DNA of 8,102 bases from Nitrososphaerota archaeon (GTDB lineage: Archaea; Thermoproteota; Nitrososphaeria; Nitrososphaerales; UBA57): contig JACZWF010000063.1 of NCBI GenBank assembly GCA_022572285.1, positions 1 through 8,102 on the forward strand, written 5' to 3'. A program made the translations under genes and the position numbers. The notes below the pieces were generated by a model that saw only the letters and a program-made list of their open reading frames with translations, was not told the origin of the DNA and searched no databases. Numbering within the stretch: the stretch's first letter is position 1; the number at the start of each line of letters is the position of its first letter. This document shows, in pieces, positions 1 through 6,010 of this stretch.

Positions 1-64
1 ATTCCTCGAGGTAACAGGCAATCGCATGCAGAAACATACAACCCGAGCGGAGGAGAGCCAATGA
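1..64 (+). CDS. C-terminal end of an ABC transporter ATP-binding protein (partial)
   Basis: The window opens inside a gene read from base 2. The last 20 residues begin FLEVTGNR and the stop TGA is at 62-64. An FLxxTG motif close to the C-terminus is typical of DrrA-type ABC ATPases, which energise export through an ABC-2 permease. The stop overlaps the ATG of the next gene in an ATGA arrangement, so the two are almost certainly one translationally coupled operon. Walker and signature motifs lie outside the window, so the call rests on the tail motif and on the downstream partner. Confidence 0.72.
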   Translation, partial: FLEVTGNRMQKHTTRAEESQ

Positions 65-861
65 CTGGAGAGCCAGTGGGCAACATCCCGCGAGCACGCC
101 CTGCCGGTTTTTGGCATGATTTGCTAACCATAGCTGGAAGGGCCCTTCGGGCGATCCCTCGTGAAGCTGACAACTTGGCTCCGGCACTCATTTTTCCCGT
201 ATTTTTCTTTGCGATAGTCGTAGGATCCCTGGAAGGAATCGCGTCATTCGCCGGAGTCGATAACTTTAGGGCTTTTCAGATTCCTGTCGCGATCATCTTT
301 GCTGTAACCGGCGTATCGCGCGCCACTGCTCTGGTTACTGATATTACCTCGGGTTACTTTGACCGCCTCCTTGTCTCACCCATAAACCGCTGGGCGCTCC
401 TTTTGGGACTAATGGTTGCTGATTTCGCTCTGGTAGTGGGCCTGTCTCTGCCTGTGCTTATCCTTGCCATTGTTTTAGGAGTGAATTTTGTCACCGGGAT
501 TCCTGGAATGTTGGTGTTCTTACTTATCTCTGGGCTGTGGGGGCTTGTTTTCACTGGATTTCCCTACACGATCGCCTTGCGTACCGGGAGCCCTGCAGCG
601 GTGAACTCTTCCTTCCTTCTCTTCCTTCCTTTTGTTTTTCTAACTTCTACCTTTCTTCCGCAAGAAGCCCTCAGCGGTTGGCTTGCTACAGCTGCATCGT
701 ATAACCCGATTACCTATATCCTCGCTGGTCTTCGTGCACTGATAACAGATGGTTGGGTATTACCTGATTTGCTTCGAGCCATTGGTGCTATAGCGGTTGT
801 TGGACTTTTATCATTCAGCTTGGCATTCACCGCCTTGCGCCAGAGGGTTAAACGGCCATAG
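61..861 (+). CDS. ABC-2 type transporter permease, DrrB-like
   Basis: This 266-residue integral membrane protein is the channel half of an ABC exporter. About six hydrophobic segments are visible, near residues 40-59, 72-92, 113-141, 147-166, 183-199 and 240-259. Between the second and third lies a GYFDRLLVSP stretch (about 98-107), the coupling-helix region in DrrB-type permeases. Near the C-terminus an LP...NPITYILAGLRAL stretch (199-227) matches the conserved 'NP(I/L)TY...R' signature of ABC-2 membrane proteins. The length is normal for the family. The frame is open back to base 1, but ATG 61 is chosen because GGAGGA sits about 8 bases upstream and the codon overlaps the stop of the ATPase gene. 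The substrate (drug, lipid or polysaccharide) cannot be read from the sequence. Confidence 0.88.
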   Translation: MTGEPVGNIPRARPAGFWHDLLTIAGRALRAIPREADNLAPALIFPVFFFAIVVGSLEGIASFAGVDNFRAFQIPVAIIFAVTGVSRATALVTDITSGYFDRLLVSPINRWALLLGLMVADFALVVGLSLPVLILAIVLGVNFVTGIPGMLVFLLISGLWGLVFTGFPYTIALRTGSPAAVNSSFLLFLPFVFLTSTFLPQEALSGWLATAASYNPITYILAGLRALITDGWVLPDLLRAIGAIAVVGLLSFSLAFTALRQRVKRP

Positions 862-915
862 ATAGAGGCCAGGATGAGAAAACCCTTCTGTTCCGTCGTA
901 TACGGCTATATTAAG

Positions 916-922
916 AAAAAAA
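916..922 (-). terminator. Oligo-T run downstream of the minus-strand membrane protein gene
   Basis: Seven A residues on the plus strand form T7 on the minus strand, about 55 bases past the stop codon of the gene ending at 976. Oligo-T tracts end transcription in archaea. It lies in the 114-base spacer between two convergent genes. No clear T-rich tract was seen for the plus-strand ABC operon. Confidence 0.4.
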
Positions 923-975
923 TGGAGGTGTGCGGGCGTAGTCTACGTCGAGTTGACTCGTACCCTATGTCCCAG

Positions 976-2091
976 TCATACTGTAGTTGTGGGTAGATGC
1001 GGCCTGAGGATCTCCCGAGCTAAGAGCACATTTGTGAACTTCGTCCAATAGAGGCCCGCAGCCAGACCGACCGCAAGGATGGGAGCAATCAGTAATGGAA
1101 CCAGCTGAATTTCGAACGCCCACAAGGCTACAGAGTACCAGCCATCGAGGAAGGATGCAAATGGGCTGACCAGGACTGCAGCAAAGATCATCCTCGGCCT
1201 GTTCTGTGTCGGTTTTATGATAAAGTCGAAGATCGCCACGGGAACAATGAAGAGGAGGTAGAGTGGGATGAACTGAGCTACTGCAGGTCCCGTTCCACTC
1301 CCTGCAAGAACCGAAGCTGTGAAGCCGAGGTTCGCCGTTGCAGATATCGTCGCGGACAAGAGCGCGATGCCTGTTACCGCGCCTCTCCATCCAAGTATGC
1401 TTTTCGCGCTAAAGAATATCAAGGTGCCTGGGATTGCGACAAGGATGACACCCGTAGCAAAGGTTATCGAAGAAGTCTGATCGACAAAGGAACTACCCAG
1501 CTGGAAAGTATACGCTATTCCCTCCTCATCCATCATTAGGTAGACGATGCTATTAAGATCAAGCCAGAGAGCTGTCAGCGCCATGATAACAAGAGCTTGA
1601 AGCCATCTAGATGATACAAGAAAGCTCCCCAAGCCGAGGTTGGCACGGTGCGCCTGAAGGAGCCGAACGCTCCCGATAGACATGCCAAAGCCGCTCAGTG
1701 CTATCCCAACAATGAGTAAGCTATGTGAGGGCGTGAAGAGAAATGGATCAAAGCCAAAGTTCTGATGCCACCAGAAGTCAAATGGGCCTGCAATCAGCTG
1801 GGACACTCCACCACCTAAAGCTATGAGAAATCCAGTGAGAAGATACTTCTCGGGTGACTTTCTAAAAGACGTGAACCGCATAGTAAGGCCAAAGAGAGCT
1901 GGAATGAGTACCATGGCAACACCCGTATACAGGATGGTATGAGGAAGGGTCAAGAAGGTCTCTACCAAGCCAAGATTGTGCCAGGAAACATCCCAATAAC
2001 CACCTGCAATCTGCATCAAGGCACCTACGACGCCTATGCTGTAGATGGGGACTATTAGATTGCGTAGCAATTGGACCCGGATTGTGGGCAA
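976..2091 (-). CDS. Multi-pass membrane protein with duplicated D-x2-WH...P-H motif, function unknown
   Basis: I do not recognise an experimentally known family. The 371-residue protein has roughly ten hydrophobic segments. Two related polar stretches stand out near the N-terminus: residues 34-51 have D34, W37-H38, F46-L47, P50-H51, and residues 105-123 have D105, W108-H109, F117-L118, P121 and H123. The four histidines beside tryptophans could bind a metal or a cofactor at the membrane surface; this is inference. The middle has acidic residues (D188-E189-E190) in an otherwise apolar context. The longest reading uses a TTG start because an in-frame TAG lies two codons upstream. TTG at residue 8 (2070) is an alternative, as a TTTAATA box near 2097-2104 would place the transcript start close to it. 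The gene converges on the ABC permease. Confidence 0.75.
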   Translation of the reverse strand: MPTIRVQLLRNLIVPIYSIGVVGALMQIAGGYWDVSWHNLGLVETFLTLPHTILYTGVAMVLIPALFGLTMRFTSFRKSPEKYLLTGFLIALGGGVSQLIAGPFDFWWHQNFGFDPFLFTPSHSLLIVGIALSGFGMSIGSVRLLQAHRANLGLGSFLVSSRWLQALVIMALTALWLDLNSIVYLMMDEEGIAYTFQLGSSFVDQTSSITFATGVILVAIPGTLIFFSAKSILGWRGAVTGIALLSATISATANLGFTASVLAGSGTGPAVAQFIPLYLLFIVPVAIFDFIIKPTQNRPRMIFAAVLVSPFASFLDGWYSVALWAFEIQLVPLLIAPILAVGLAAGLYWTKFTNVLLAREILRPHLPTTTV

Positions 2092-2096
2092 GTGCT

Positions 2097-2104
2097 ATTA
2101 AATT
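2097..2104 (-). promoter_or_regulatory. Candidate TATA box for the membrane protein gene
   Basis: The minus strand reads TTTAATA here, close to the archaeal TATA consensus. Transcription would start about 25 bases downstream, near 2075, which favours a TTG at 2070 over the TTG at 2091 as translation start. Support is sequence resemblance and spacing only. Confidence 0.35.
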
Positions 2105-2211
2105 CTTACCGCATTCCTTAGCATTTTACATTCAATCAGAAAGGTCGAGAAGGTGGATGAGTGAATTGAACGGGTGAGGGCGAATGGAATAACGATAAAG
2201 AACGAGCCGGC

Positions 2212-2331
2212 CTATTTACCATGGGGCCACAGTACTTTTTCAATCACTGACCCCAATGGGATAGTAGCGGTAATATTCTCCCTAAGTGTATTAGGCTCCT
2301 CCCCTGATAATTCTTCTAAATCCTAAGCCAT
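2212..2331 (-). pseudogene. Possible small gene interrupted by an amber codon
   Basis: This sits in the 312-base spacer between the membrane protein and kelch genes. On the minus strand, ATG at 2331 is followed by GCT and then TAG (2323-2325). The same frame then stays open for 36 codons, ending at TAG 2212-2214. The downstream part is rich in acidic residues (DLEELSGEEPNT) and ends in a hydrophobic segment (IPLGSVIEKVLW), so it looks protein-like. An AATATAT box lies at 2352-2359, 25 bases before this ATG, the right distance for a leaderless gene. One changed base would give a 39-residue protein. The frame is also open upstream of the ATG, back to another ATG at 2370. Alternatives are a chance ORF, or translation from ATG 2344 in another frame with a one-base frameshift. 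No homologue is recognised. Confidence 0.25.
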
Positions 2332-2378
2332 GGTTGGGCTCCATGCCTGAGGATATATTCCAAAACTCATTTGCATTT

Positions 2379-2394
2379 GGCAAACTCATTTGCC
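2379..2394 (-). terminator. Hairpin just past the kelch gene stop
   Basis: GGCAAA and TTTGCC form a perfect six-base-pair stem with a four-base loop, ten bases beyond the kelch stop codon (2404-2406). One arm belongs to a 12-base direct repeat (AAACTCATTTGC at 2363-2374 and 2382-2393). Its position suits a 3'-end processing or termination structure. It lacks a following T run, so the role is uncertain. Confidence 0.35.
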
Positions 2395-2403
2395 TCGACA
2401 TCT

Positions 2404-3408
2404 TCAAAGATCTTCCAAAGGTATCGTGAGTATTTCGTTAGCCCGGCTGTTTGTAATCAATGTGAATAGATGCTGAGCTTCTCCTCCACCTATAATGAAT
2501 ATCCTATTTCCCACAGTGGCCGCACCCAAACCATGACGAGCGACTCTCATTGGTTCTCTCACCATCCAAATCTCATCCCTTACGTCATACTCCTCACTGG
2601 AGTCGAATACCATCGTGAGTGCCTCTCCTCCAAAGATGTAGATCCTACCATTGACTGATGCACCCGCAATACCACCCCTGTTAGAGGGCATTGGAGGCTT
2701 AGTGATCCACGTGTCCGAGTCTGGATTATATTCTTCATTATTGTTCAGGTTGGATGTGCCGGGGAATCCTTGCCTCCCTCCTATGACGTAGAGTTTGCCG
2801 AATGCCACCGCTGAGGCGAGATGCTCTCTCGGAGTGGGCATAGAAGCCTTTCTCTCCCAGGTGTTAGTCTCAGGATCATAGGCTTCGTTAATATTCAGAA
2901 CACCCCCCTCTCCCTCCCCGCCAACCGCATAGATTATCCCTCCGAGAACCTGAACAGTCAACGCACCTCTTGGAGTTGGCATCTCTGCACCTTTACTCCA
3001 AGAATCTTCGCCAGGATCGTAGATGAGGACAGAGTCTGAAGGGTTGGAGAAGTCATGATAGCCTCCTATAACATACACCTTTCCAGCATAACTGACGGCT
3101 GCTGAATGGTGTAGAGGAGTGGGAAGCCTCTTTCCTTGTCTCCACGAATTCTCTTTTGTATCGTAGATGTCAACATCATCCATGCTTTGTCCTCCGGATC
3201 CTAACCCACCCACAACATATACTAGGTGCCCAAGGGCGACAACAGCGACTTCGCTTCTCGGAACTGGGAGGTCGGCTCCCCTGCTCCACTCGAGATTTCC
3301 AACGATCACCTGGCCTCTCAAATTCAACGCCCTCTCAACAGCCGAGACCGTTAGAAGCCCACCGATGAGAACTACGAGGACTCCGAGTAATACCTTCCTC
3401 TTCCGCAT
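2404..3408 (-). CDS. Kelch-repeat beta-propeller protein, membrane-anchored
   Basis: This 334-residue protein has a basic N-terminus (MRKRK) and one hydrophobic segment at about 6-23, so the rest probably sits outside the cell on a membrane anchor. Six kelch repeats follow. The paired glycines are at 67-68, 115-116, 163-164, 210-211, 260-261 and 307-308, and the matching tryptophans are at 41, 89, 137, 184, 234 and 281. The steps of 47-50 residues predict a complete six-bladed propeller. Most repeats also show the 'YD...W' and 'MPTPR' features of kelch motifs. Kelch propellers bind proteins or sugars, or act as enzymes such as sialate mutarotase-like proteins; no specific activity can be assigned. 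ATG 3408 is preceded by AAGGTGG and by a TATA box 28 bases upstream. Confidence 0.9.
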   Translation of the reverse strand: MRKRKVLLGVLVVLIGGLLTVSAVERALNLRGQVIVGNLEWSRGADLPVPRSEVAVVALGHLVYVVGGLGSGGQSMDDVDIYDTKENSWRQGKRLPTPLHHSAAVSYAGKVYVIGGYHDFSNPSDSVLIYDPGEDSWSKGAEMPTPRGALTVQVLGGIIYAVGGEGEGGVLNINEAYDPETNTWERKASMPTPREHLASAVAFGKLYVIGGRQGFPGTSNLNNNEEYNPDSDTWITKPPMPSNRGGIAGASVNGRIYIFGGEALTMVFDSSEEYDVRDEIWMVREPMRVARHGLGAATVGNRIFIIGGGEAQHLFTLITNSRANEILTIPLEDL

Positions 3409-3431
3409 TGAATCGTTTATCCACCTTGGTC

Positions 3432-3440
3432 ATATATATT
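3432..3440 (-). promoter_or_regulatory. TATA box of the kelch gene
   Basis: The minus strand reads AATATATATG, centred about 28 bases ahead of ATG 3408. An archaeal TSS about 25 bases downstream would fall within a few bases of the start codon. That predicts a leaderless or very short-leader mRNA. Confidence 0.6.
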
Positions 3441-3579
3441 GGGAAATAGCTCAGCAAGTCCTCCTCAAGGAAGCCTGAAGAACTCGCGAATAGTACCGGC
3501 CAGAGAGCAGTGCAGTTGACAAAGATGTAATTTCGTCGGGCCGTTGAGACTTAGATCACCACAATGATTGAATGAATTA

Positions 3580-3624
3580 GAGGTAGGAATCATTAACTCT
3601 ATGAGATAGGAATCATTAACCCTA
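3580..3624. repeat. Two-copy direct repeat of 22 bases at the end of the SnoaL-like gene
   Basis: Copy one (3580-3601) and copy two (3603-3624) match at 20 of 22 positions, sharing the core TAGGAATCATTAAC. They start 23 bases apart. The second copy includes the stop codon of the SnoaL-like gene (3622-3624). It looks like a small tandem duplication of the gene end; a regulatory role is not excluded. Confidence 0.7.
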
Positions 3625-4005
3625 ATGCAGTTTGGGAGTGGCCTCACTGTGCCACCACTCCCGAAATTCCGTGCACCGAGTCTCCTCATTCAGTGCGACG
3701 ACAAATATACCGTTAAGTCTGACCAGTTTCTTTGATGGAATGCGGGCATATGACACCCACCATCGAGCGATGCCGATATTCTCGGTGACAGCCAGAATTT
3801 CGTAACCGAACCGAATCCCTTCCTGAGATTGGGTAGCGTCAGACCAATATTCGATGATGCGTGACCGTCCCTTGATTGGTTCCTGAAACGGTGTCTCCTG
3901 ATAAGTTGCATCGTCTGTGAAAAGTTCTCCTGCTCCATGAGGGTCACGAGTTTCCCACGTTGCACGATAGGCTTCGAGCCAGGACTTGAATCCTTTGTGA
4001 TTCAT
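3622..4005 (-). CDS. SnoaL-like / NTF2-fold protein
   Basis: This is a single small alpha+beta domain of 127 residues, the usual size for SnoaL-like proteins. From ATG 4005 the N-terminus FKSWLEAYRATWETRDP, then ELFTDDATYQETPF, EPIKGRSRIIEYW and a later ARWW segment follow the normal order of a SnoaL-like domain. The family includes polyketide cyclases, epoxide hydrolases and many proteins of unknown role that hold a small ligand in a conical pocket. The substrate cannot be told. ATG 4038 would add 11 residues. ATG 4005 is preferred because family members usually begin just before this helix and a TTAATACT box lies about 26 bases upstream. The kelch gene is downstream on the same strand after 213 bases with its own promoter, so the two are probably separate units. 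Confidence 0.82.
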   Translation of the reverse strand: MNHKGFKSWLEAYRATWETRDPHGAGELFTDDATYQETPFQEPIKGRSRIIEYWSDATQSQEGIRFGYEILAVTENIGIARWWVSYARIPSKKLVRLNGIFVVALNEETRCTEFREWWHSEATPKLH

Positions 4006-4026
4006 TCCATAATTCAAAATAAGTTT

Positions 4027-4034
4027 AGTATTAA
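4027..4034 (-). promoter_or_regulatory. Candidate TATA box of the SnoaL-like gene
   Basis: The minus strand reads GTTAATACTAAAC, centred about 26 bases before ATG 4005. This would give a leaderless mRNA and supports that start over ATG 4038, which it overlaps. The match to consensus is moderate. Confidence 0.4.
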
Positions 4035-4136
4035 CCATTGAACCCTAAGGAAGGTCAATTCTTCCGATGCCGTTGTAGAATGGAACGGGGACCGTTGCAG
4101 AGGTGCTCCTTATGTCTATAGCGGTTCATTCTGTGG

Positions 4137-4301
4137 TTACGATAATGTTATCATATGGACCTCCCAGTTAGGAGTTCTGTAAAAGAAATGCGCGCAGTCA
4201 TACCTAATTACAGTCACTTTTGACGGAAACAAGGCTATTGTCCTGGCCAGCGCGTGCTCTCGGTCCTGATAGAGTTCAATTCCGCGTTTCCCATTGAACA
4301 A
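4137..4301 (-). CDS. Possible 54-residue protein, or remnant of one
   Basis: Immediately past the 3' end of tRNA-Ile, one minus-strand frame is open for 54 codons from TTG 4301 to TAA 4137. The translation looks protein-like: an acidic and basic helix (about residues 8-20, GIELYQDREHALA), an alternating hydrophobic strand (TVIRYDC) and an aromatic stretch (AHFFYRTPNWEVH). There is no ATG at the start and no well-spaced TATA box. The frame is also open further upstream into the tRNA. It may therefore be the 3' fragment of a decayed gene rather than a working small gene. I recognise no family. The remaining bases, 4039-4136, hold nothing I can support. Confidence 0.28.
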   Translation of the reverse strand: MFNGKRGIELYQDREHALARTIALFPSKVTVIRYDCAHFFYRTPNWEVHMITLS

Positions 4302-4356
4302 GGCACAAATTAAACACGGTGAGGTATGGGCCGGGGGAGATTCGAACTCTCGACCT

Positions 4357-4374
4357 CTCCCGTGGCAACGCCAT
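4357..4374 (-). other. tRNA-Ile intron 3, 18 nt, between positions 43 and 44
   Basis: The intron folds as a bulge-helix-bulge. Exon ACCG pairs with intron CGGG (three of four pairs; the outer A-G is mismatched). The 5' bulge is AA|A and the 3' bulge AG|A. The inner helix is a perfect TGGC-GTT-GCCA hairpin stacked directly on the central helix. 43/44 is a known non-canonical site in archaeal tRNAs. Confidence 0.8.
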
Positions 4375-4380
4375 TTCGGT

Positions 4381-4394
4381 CTCCGAGCGATTCA
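4381..4394 (-). other. tRNA-Ile intron 2, 14 nt, canonical position 37/38
   Basis: Exon bases CTGA (32-35) pair with intron TCGG in the four-base central helix (one G-U pair). The 5' bulge is TA|T and the 3' bulge AG|A, each cut after its second base. Only a seven-base loop, GAATCGC, closes the intron. This is the relaxed bulge-helix-loop form. Confidence 0.85.
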
Positions 4395-4409
4395 TATCAG
4401 CCGAACGCT

Positions 4410-4424
4410 TTGGTCGCTCAAGCT
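4410..4424 (-). other. tRNA-Ile intron 1, 15 nt, near positions 22-26
   Basis: A 15-base insertion separates the D stem from the anticodon stem. Four placements give the same mature tRNA. Cutting after G22 gives the best fold: exon GGCT against intron GACC (one C-A mismatch, one G-U), bulges AG|A and AA|A, and loop GCTTGAGC. This repeats the layout of the better-supported introns here. The exact cut site is less sure than the insertion itself. Confidence 0.6.
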
Positions 4425-4471
4425 CTAGCCATGCTGAGCTACCGGCCCGCGAGAGGGCGTTCGTCCCGGTC

Positions 4472-4480
4472 ACTTATTTA
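4472..4480 (-). promoter_or_regulatory. TATA box of tRNA-Ile
   Basis: The minus strand has TTAAATAAG centred about 29 bases ahead of tRNA base 1 (4448), inside an AT-rich stretch. Position and sequence fit an archaeal tRNA promoter. Confidence 0.6.
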
Positions 4481-4578
4481 AGTTATAAATTCATTTCATT
4501 TCCTAGTTACTCTCTACTGATATCAGGTGGTTACGGTCTTCCCATCTTGTTTAGGTTTCAAGATATAACAATAGTAAT

Positions 4579-4586
4579 AATTATAA
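4579..4586 (+). promoter_or_regulatory. TATA box of sufB
   Basis: AATTATAA is centred 30 bases ahead of ATG 4613, so the transcript should begin within a few bases of the start codon. No Shine-Dalgarno sequence is visible, in keeping with a leaderless mRNA. Confidence 0.6.
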
Positions 4587-4588
4587 GT

Positions 4589-4601
4589 GTGGATTTACCA
4601 C
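4589..4601. promoter_or_regulatory. Palindrome between the sufB TATA box and start codon
   Basis: GTGG-ATTTA-CCAC is an inverted repeat just downstream of the TATA box and ahead of the predicted transcript start. A repressor bound here would block transcription, so it is a candidate operator. The arms are only four bases, so chance is possible. Confidence 0.3.
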
Positions 4602-4612
4602 TGATATTCACG

Positions 4613-6010
4613 ATGACTGAGCAAATCTCTTTCGATTACAGCAAGTACGACTTCAAGGACTCTACTGATAAGTATACCTTCAAAACGGGTAGGGGCCTTA
4701 CCAGGGAGATAGTTGAGCTAATCTCTAGGAAGAAAGATGAACCTGAATGGATGCTGGAGTTTAGACTCAGGTCCTATGAGCATTTCCTCAAGCGGCCAAT
4801 GCCAAAGTGGGGAGCTGATCTATCTACTATAGACTTTGATCAGATCTACTATTATCTCAAGCCTACGAAAGAGACAGCCAAAGATTGGAATGATGTTCCA
4901 GAATCAATCAAGAATACGTTTGAGAAACTTGGTATTCCAGAAGCGGAACGAAAGTTTCTTGCTGGCGTCGGGGCGCAGTATGATTCTGAAGTTGTATACC
5001 ATAGCCTAAGAAAGGATCTTGAGGAAAAGGGGGTCATCTTCCTAGATATGGACTCTGGATTAAGAGAGCACCCAGAGATAGTAAAGAAATACTTTGCTAC
5101 TATTATCCCTCCGGAGGATAATAAATTTGCAGCTCTGAATAGCGCGGTCTGGAGCGGAGGTTCCTTCGTTTACATACCCGAGGGAGTCCAAGTCGAAATC
5201 CCCTTGCAGGCTTACTTTAGGATTAACGCCAAGAACATGGGGCAGTTCGAAAGGACATTGATAATTGCCGAACCTGGTAGTTACGTCCATTATATAGAGG
5301 GTTGCACAGCTCCAATCTATTCCAGTGATTCTCTGCACTCAGCGGTGGTAGAGCTGGTAGCTCTAAAGGGTGCCAAAATAAGGTATACTACGATCCAGAA
5401 CTGGTCTAGTGATGTAACTAACCTAGTGACGAAGCGGGCATATGCCTATGAAGATGCAACAGTAGAATGGATTGATGGGAATATTGGAAGTAAGATTACT
5501 ATGAAGTATCCATCAATATATCTTCTGGGGAGAGGAGCGAAAGCTGAGATACTTTCTATTGCTTATGCCGGTAAAGGGCAACACCAAGATGCTGGAGGTA
5601 AGATCGTTCATATGGCATCCTACACTTCGTCAAAGATCACCTCCAAATCCATCTCTAAGGATGGAGGGAGGACAACATATAGGGGTCTACTCAAAATTGC
5701 AAAGGGAGCTAAGCATGTAAAATCCACTGTAAGATGTGATGCGCTAATTCTCGATGATTATTCCAAGTCAGATACTTATCCGTATAATGAAATAAGTGAG
5801 GATGATGCCACATTAACTCATGAGGCGACTGTTGGGAGAATAGGTGAGGATCAGCTTTTCTATCTAATGTCACGAGGATTAAGTGAGGGGGAGGCTACTA
5901 GGCTTATTGTCTTAGGATTCTTTGAGCCCTTTACAAAATCGCTCCCAATGGAATATGCTGTCGAAATGAATAGGTTAGTTGCCCTACAAATGGAAGGTTC
6001 CGTGGGTTAG
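4613..6010 (+). CDS. sufB: Fe-S cluster assembly scaffold protein SufB
   Basis: SufB is the core scaffold of the SUF system. With SufD and the ATPase SufC it forms a cytosolic complex on which [Fe-S] clusters are built before transfer to target proteins. From ATG 4613 the protein has 465 residues, normal for the family. Diagnostic stretches are QYDSEVVYHS, SGGSFVYIPEGV, YIEGCTAPIY, VTKRA, KYPS, SYRGL-like TTYRGL, and the C-terminal HEATVGRIGEDQLFYLMSRGLSEGEA. C231 in GCTAP aligns with the conserved SufB cysteine, and H403-E404 with the His-Glu pair implicated in cluster assembly. The second cysteine of E. coli SufB (Cys405) is isoleucine here, common outside proteobacteria. The frame is open upstream to 4319, but that stretch is tRNA antisense and promoter. 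sufD follows after 33 bases. Confidence 0.97.
   Translation: MTEQISFDYSKYDFKDSTDKYTFKTGRGLTREIVELISRKKDEPEWMLEFRLRSYEHFLKRPMPKWGADLSTIDFDQIYYYLKPTKETAKDWNDVPESIKNTFEKLGIPEAERKFLAGVGAQYDSEVVYHSLRKDLEEKGVIFLDMDSGLREHPEIVKKYFATIIPPEDNKFAALNSAVWSGGSFVYIPEGVQVEIPLQAYFRINAKNMGQFERTLIIAEPGSYVHYIEGCTAPIYSSDSLHSAVVELVALKGAKIRYTTIQNWSSDVTNLVTKRAYAYEDATVEWIDGNIGSKITMKYPSIYLLGRGAKAEILSIAYAGKGQHQDAGGKIVHMASYTSSKITSKSISKDGGRTTYRGLLKIAKGAKHVKSTVRCDALILDDYSKSDTYPYNEISEDDATLTHEATVGRIGEDQLFYLMSRGLSEGEATRLIVLGFFEPFTKSLPMEYAVEMNRLVALQMEGSVG

Larger units (their letters stand above)
4327..4448 (-). tRNA. tRNA-Ile(GAT), precursor with three introns
   Basis: The transcript is 122 nt. Removing introns of 15, 14 and 18 nt leaves a normal 75-nt tRNA. 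The acceptor stem GGGCCGG/CCGGCCC is fully paired with A73. The D stem is GCTC/GAGC with G18-G19 in its loop. The anticodon stem TTCGG/CCGAA holds loop CTGATAA, giving anticodon GAT. The variable loop is AGGTC and the T loop TTCGAAT. The T stem (GAGAG/CTCCC) has one A-C mismatch at 50-64. The acceptor sequence and A73 are typical of archaeal isoleucine tRNA. The 3' CCA is not encoded. The introns are at 4410-4424, 4381-4394 and 4357-4374. It diverges from sufB. Confidence 0.9.

Noticed and set aside
965..1390. 141-codon minus-strand ORF overlapping the membrane protein gene
   Set aside because: It lies in another frame of the same strand; the residue pattern is cysteine- and serine-rich with no membrane or domain pattern, unlike the coherent 371-residue frame.
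2323..2325. TAG read as pyrrolysine
   Set aside because: The ORF is short with no known homologue, and nothing in the window suggests pyrrolysine genes; a nonsense mutation or chance is simpler.
3465..3689. 74-codon minus-strand ORF between the SnoaL-like and kelch genes
   Set aside because: It overlaps the end of the SnoaL-like gene in another frame and has no protein-like features or promoter.
3622..4038. Start of the SnoaL-like protein at ATG 4038
   Set aside because: The 11 extra residues do not resemble the family's N-terminus, and the best TATA-like box fits ATG 4005. It remains possible.
4327..4448. Reading the tRNA-Ile gene as a long-variable-arm (Leu/Ser) or single-intron tRNA
   Set aside because: With fewer introns the anticodon stem cannot pair. 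Removing three segments restores every stem and the GAT loop together.
4319..4612. N-terminal extension of SufB from an upstream in-frame ATG at 4319
   Set aside because: The extension runs through the antisense of tRNA-Ile and both promoters. SufB proteins start near ATG 4613, which has a correctly spaced TATA box.
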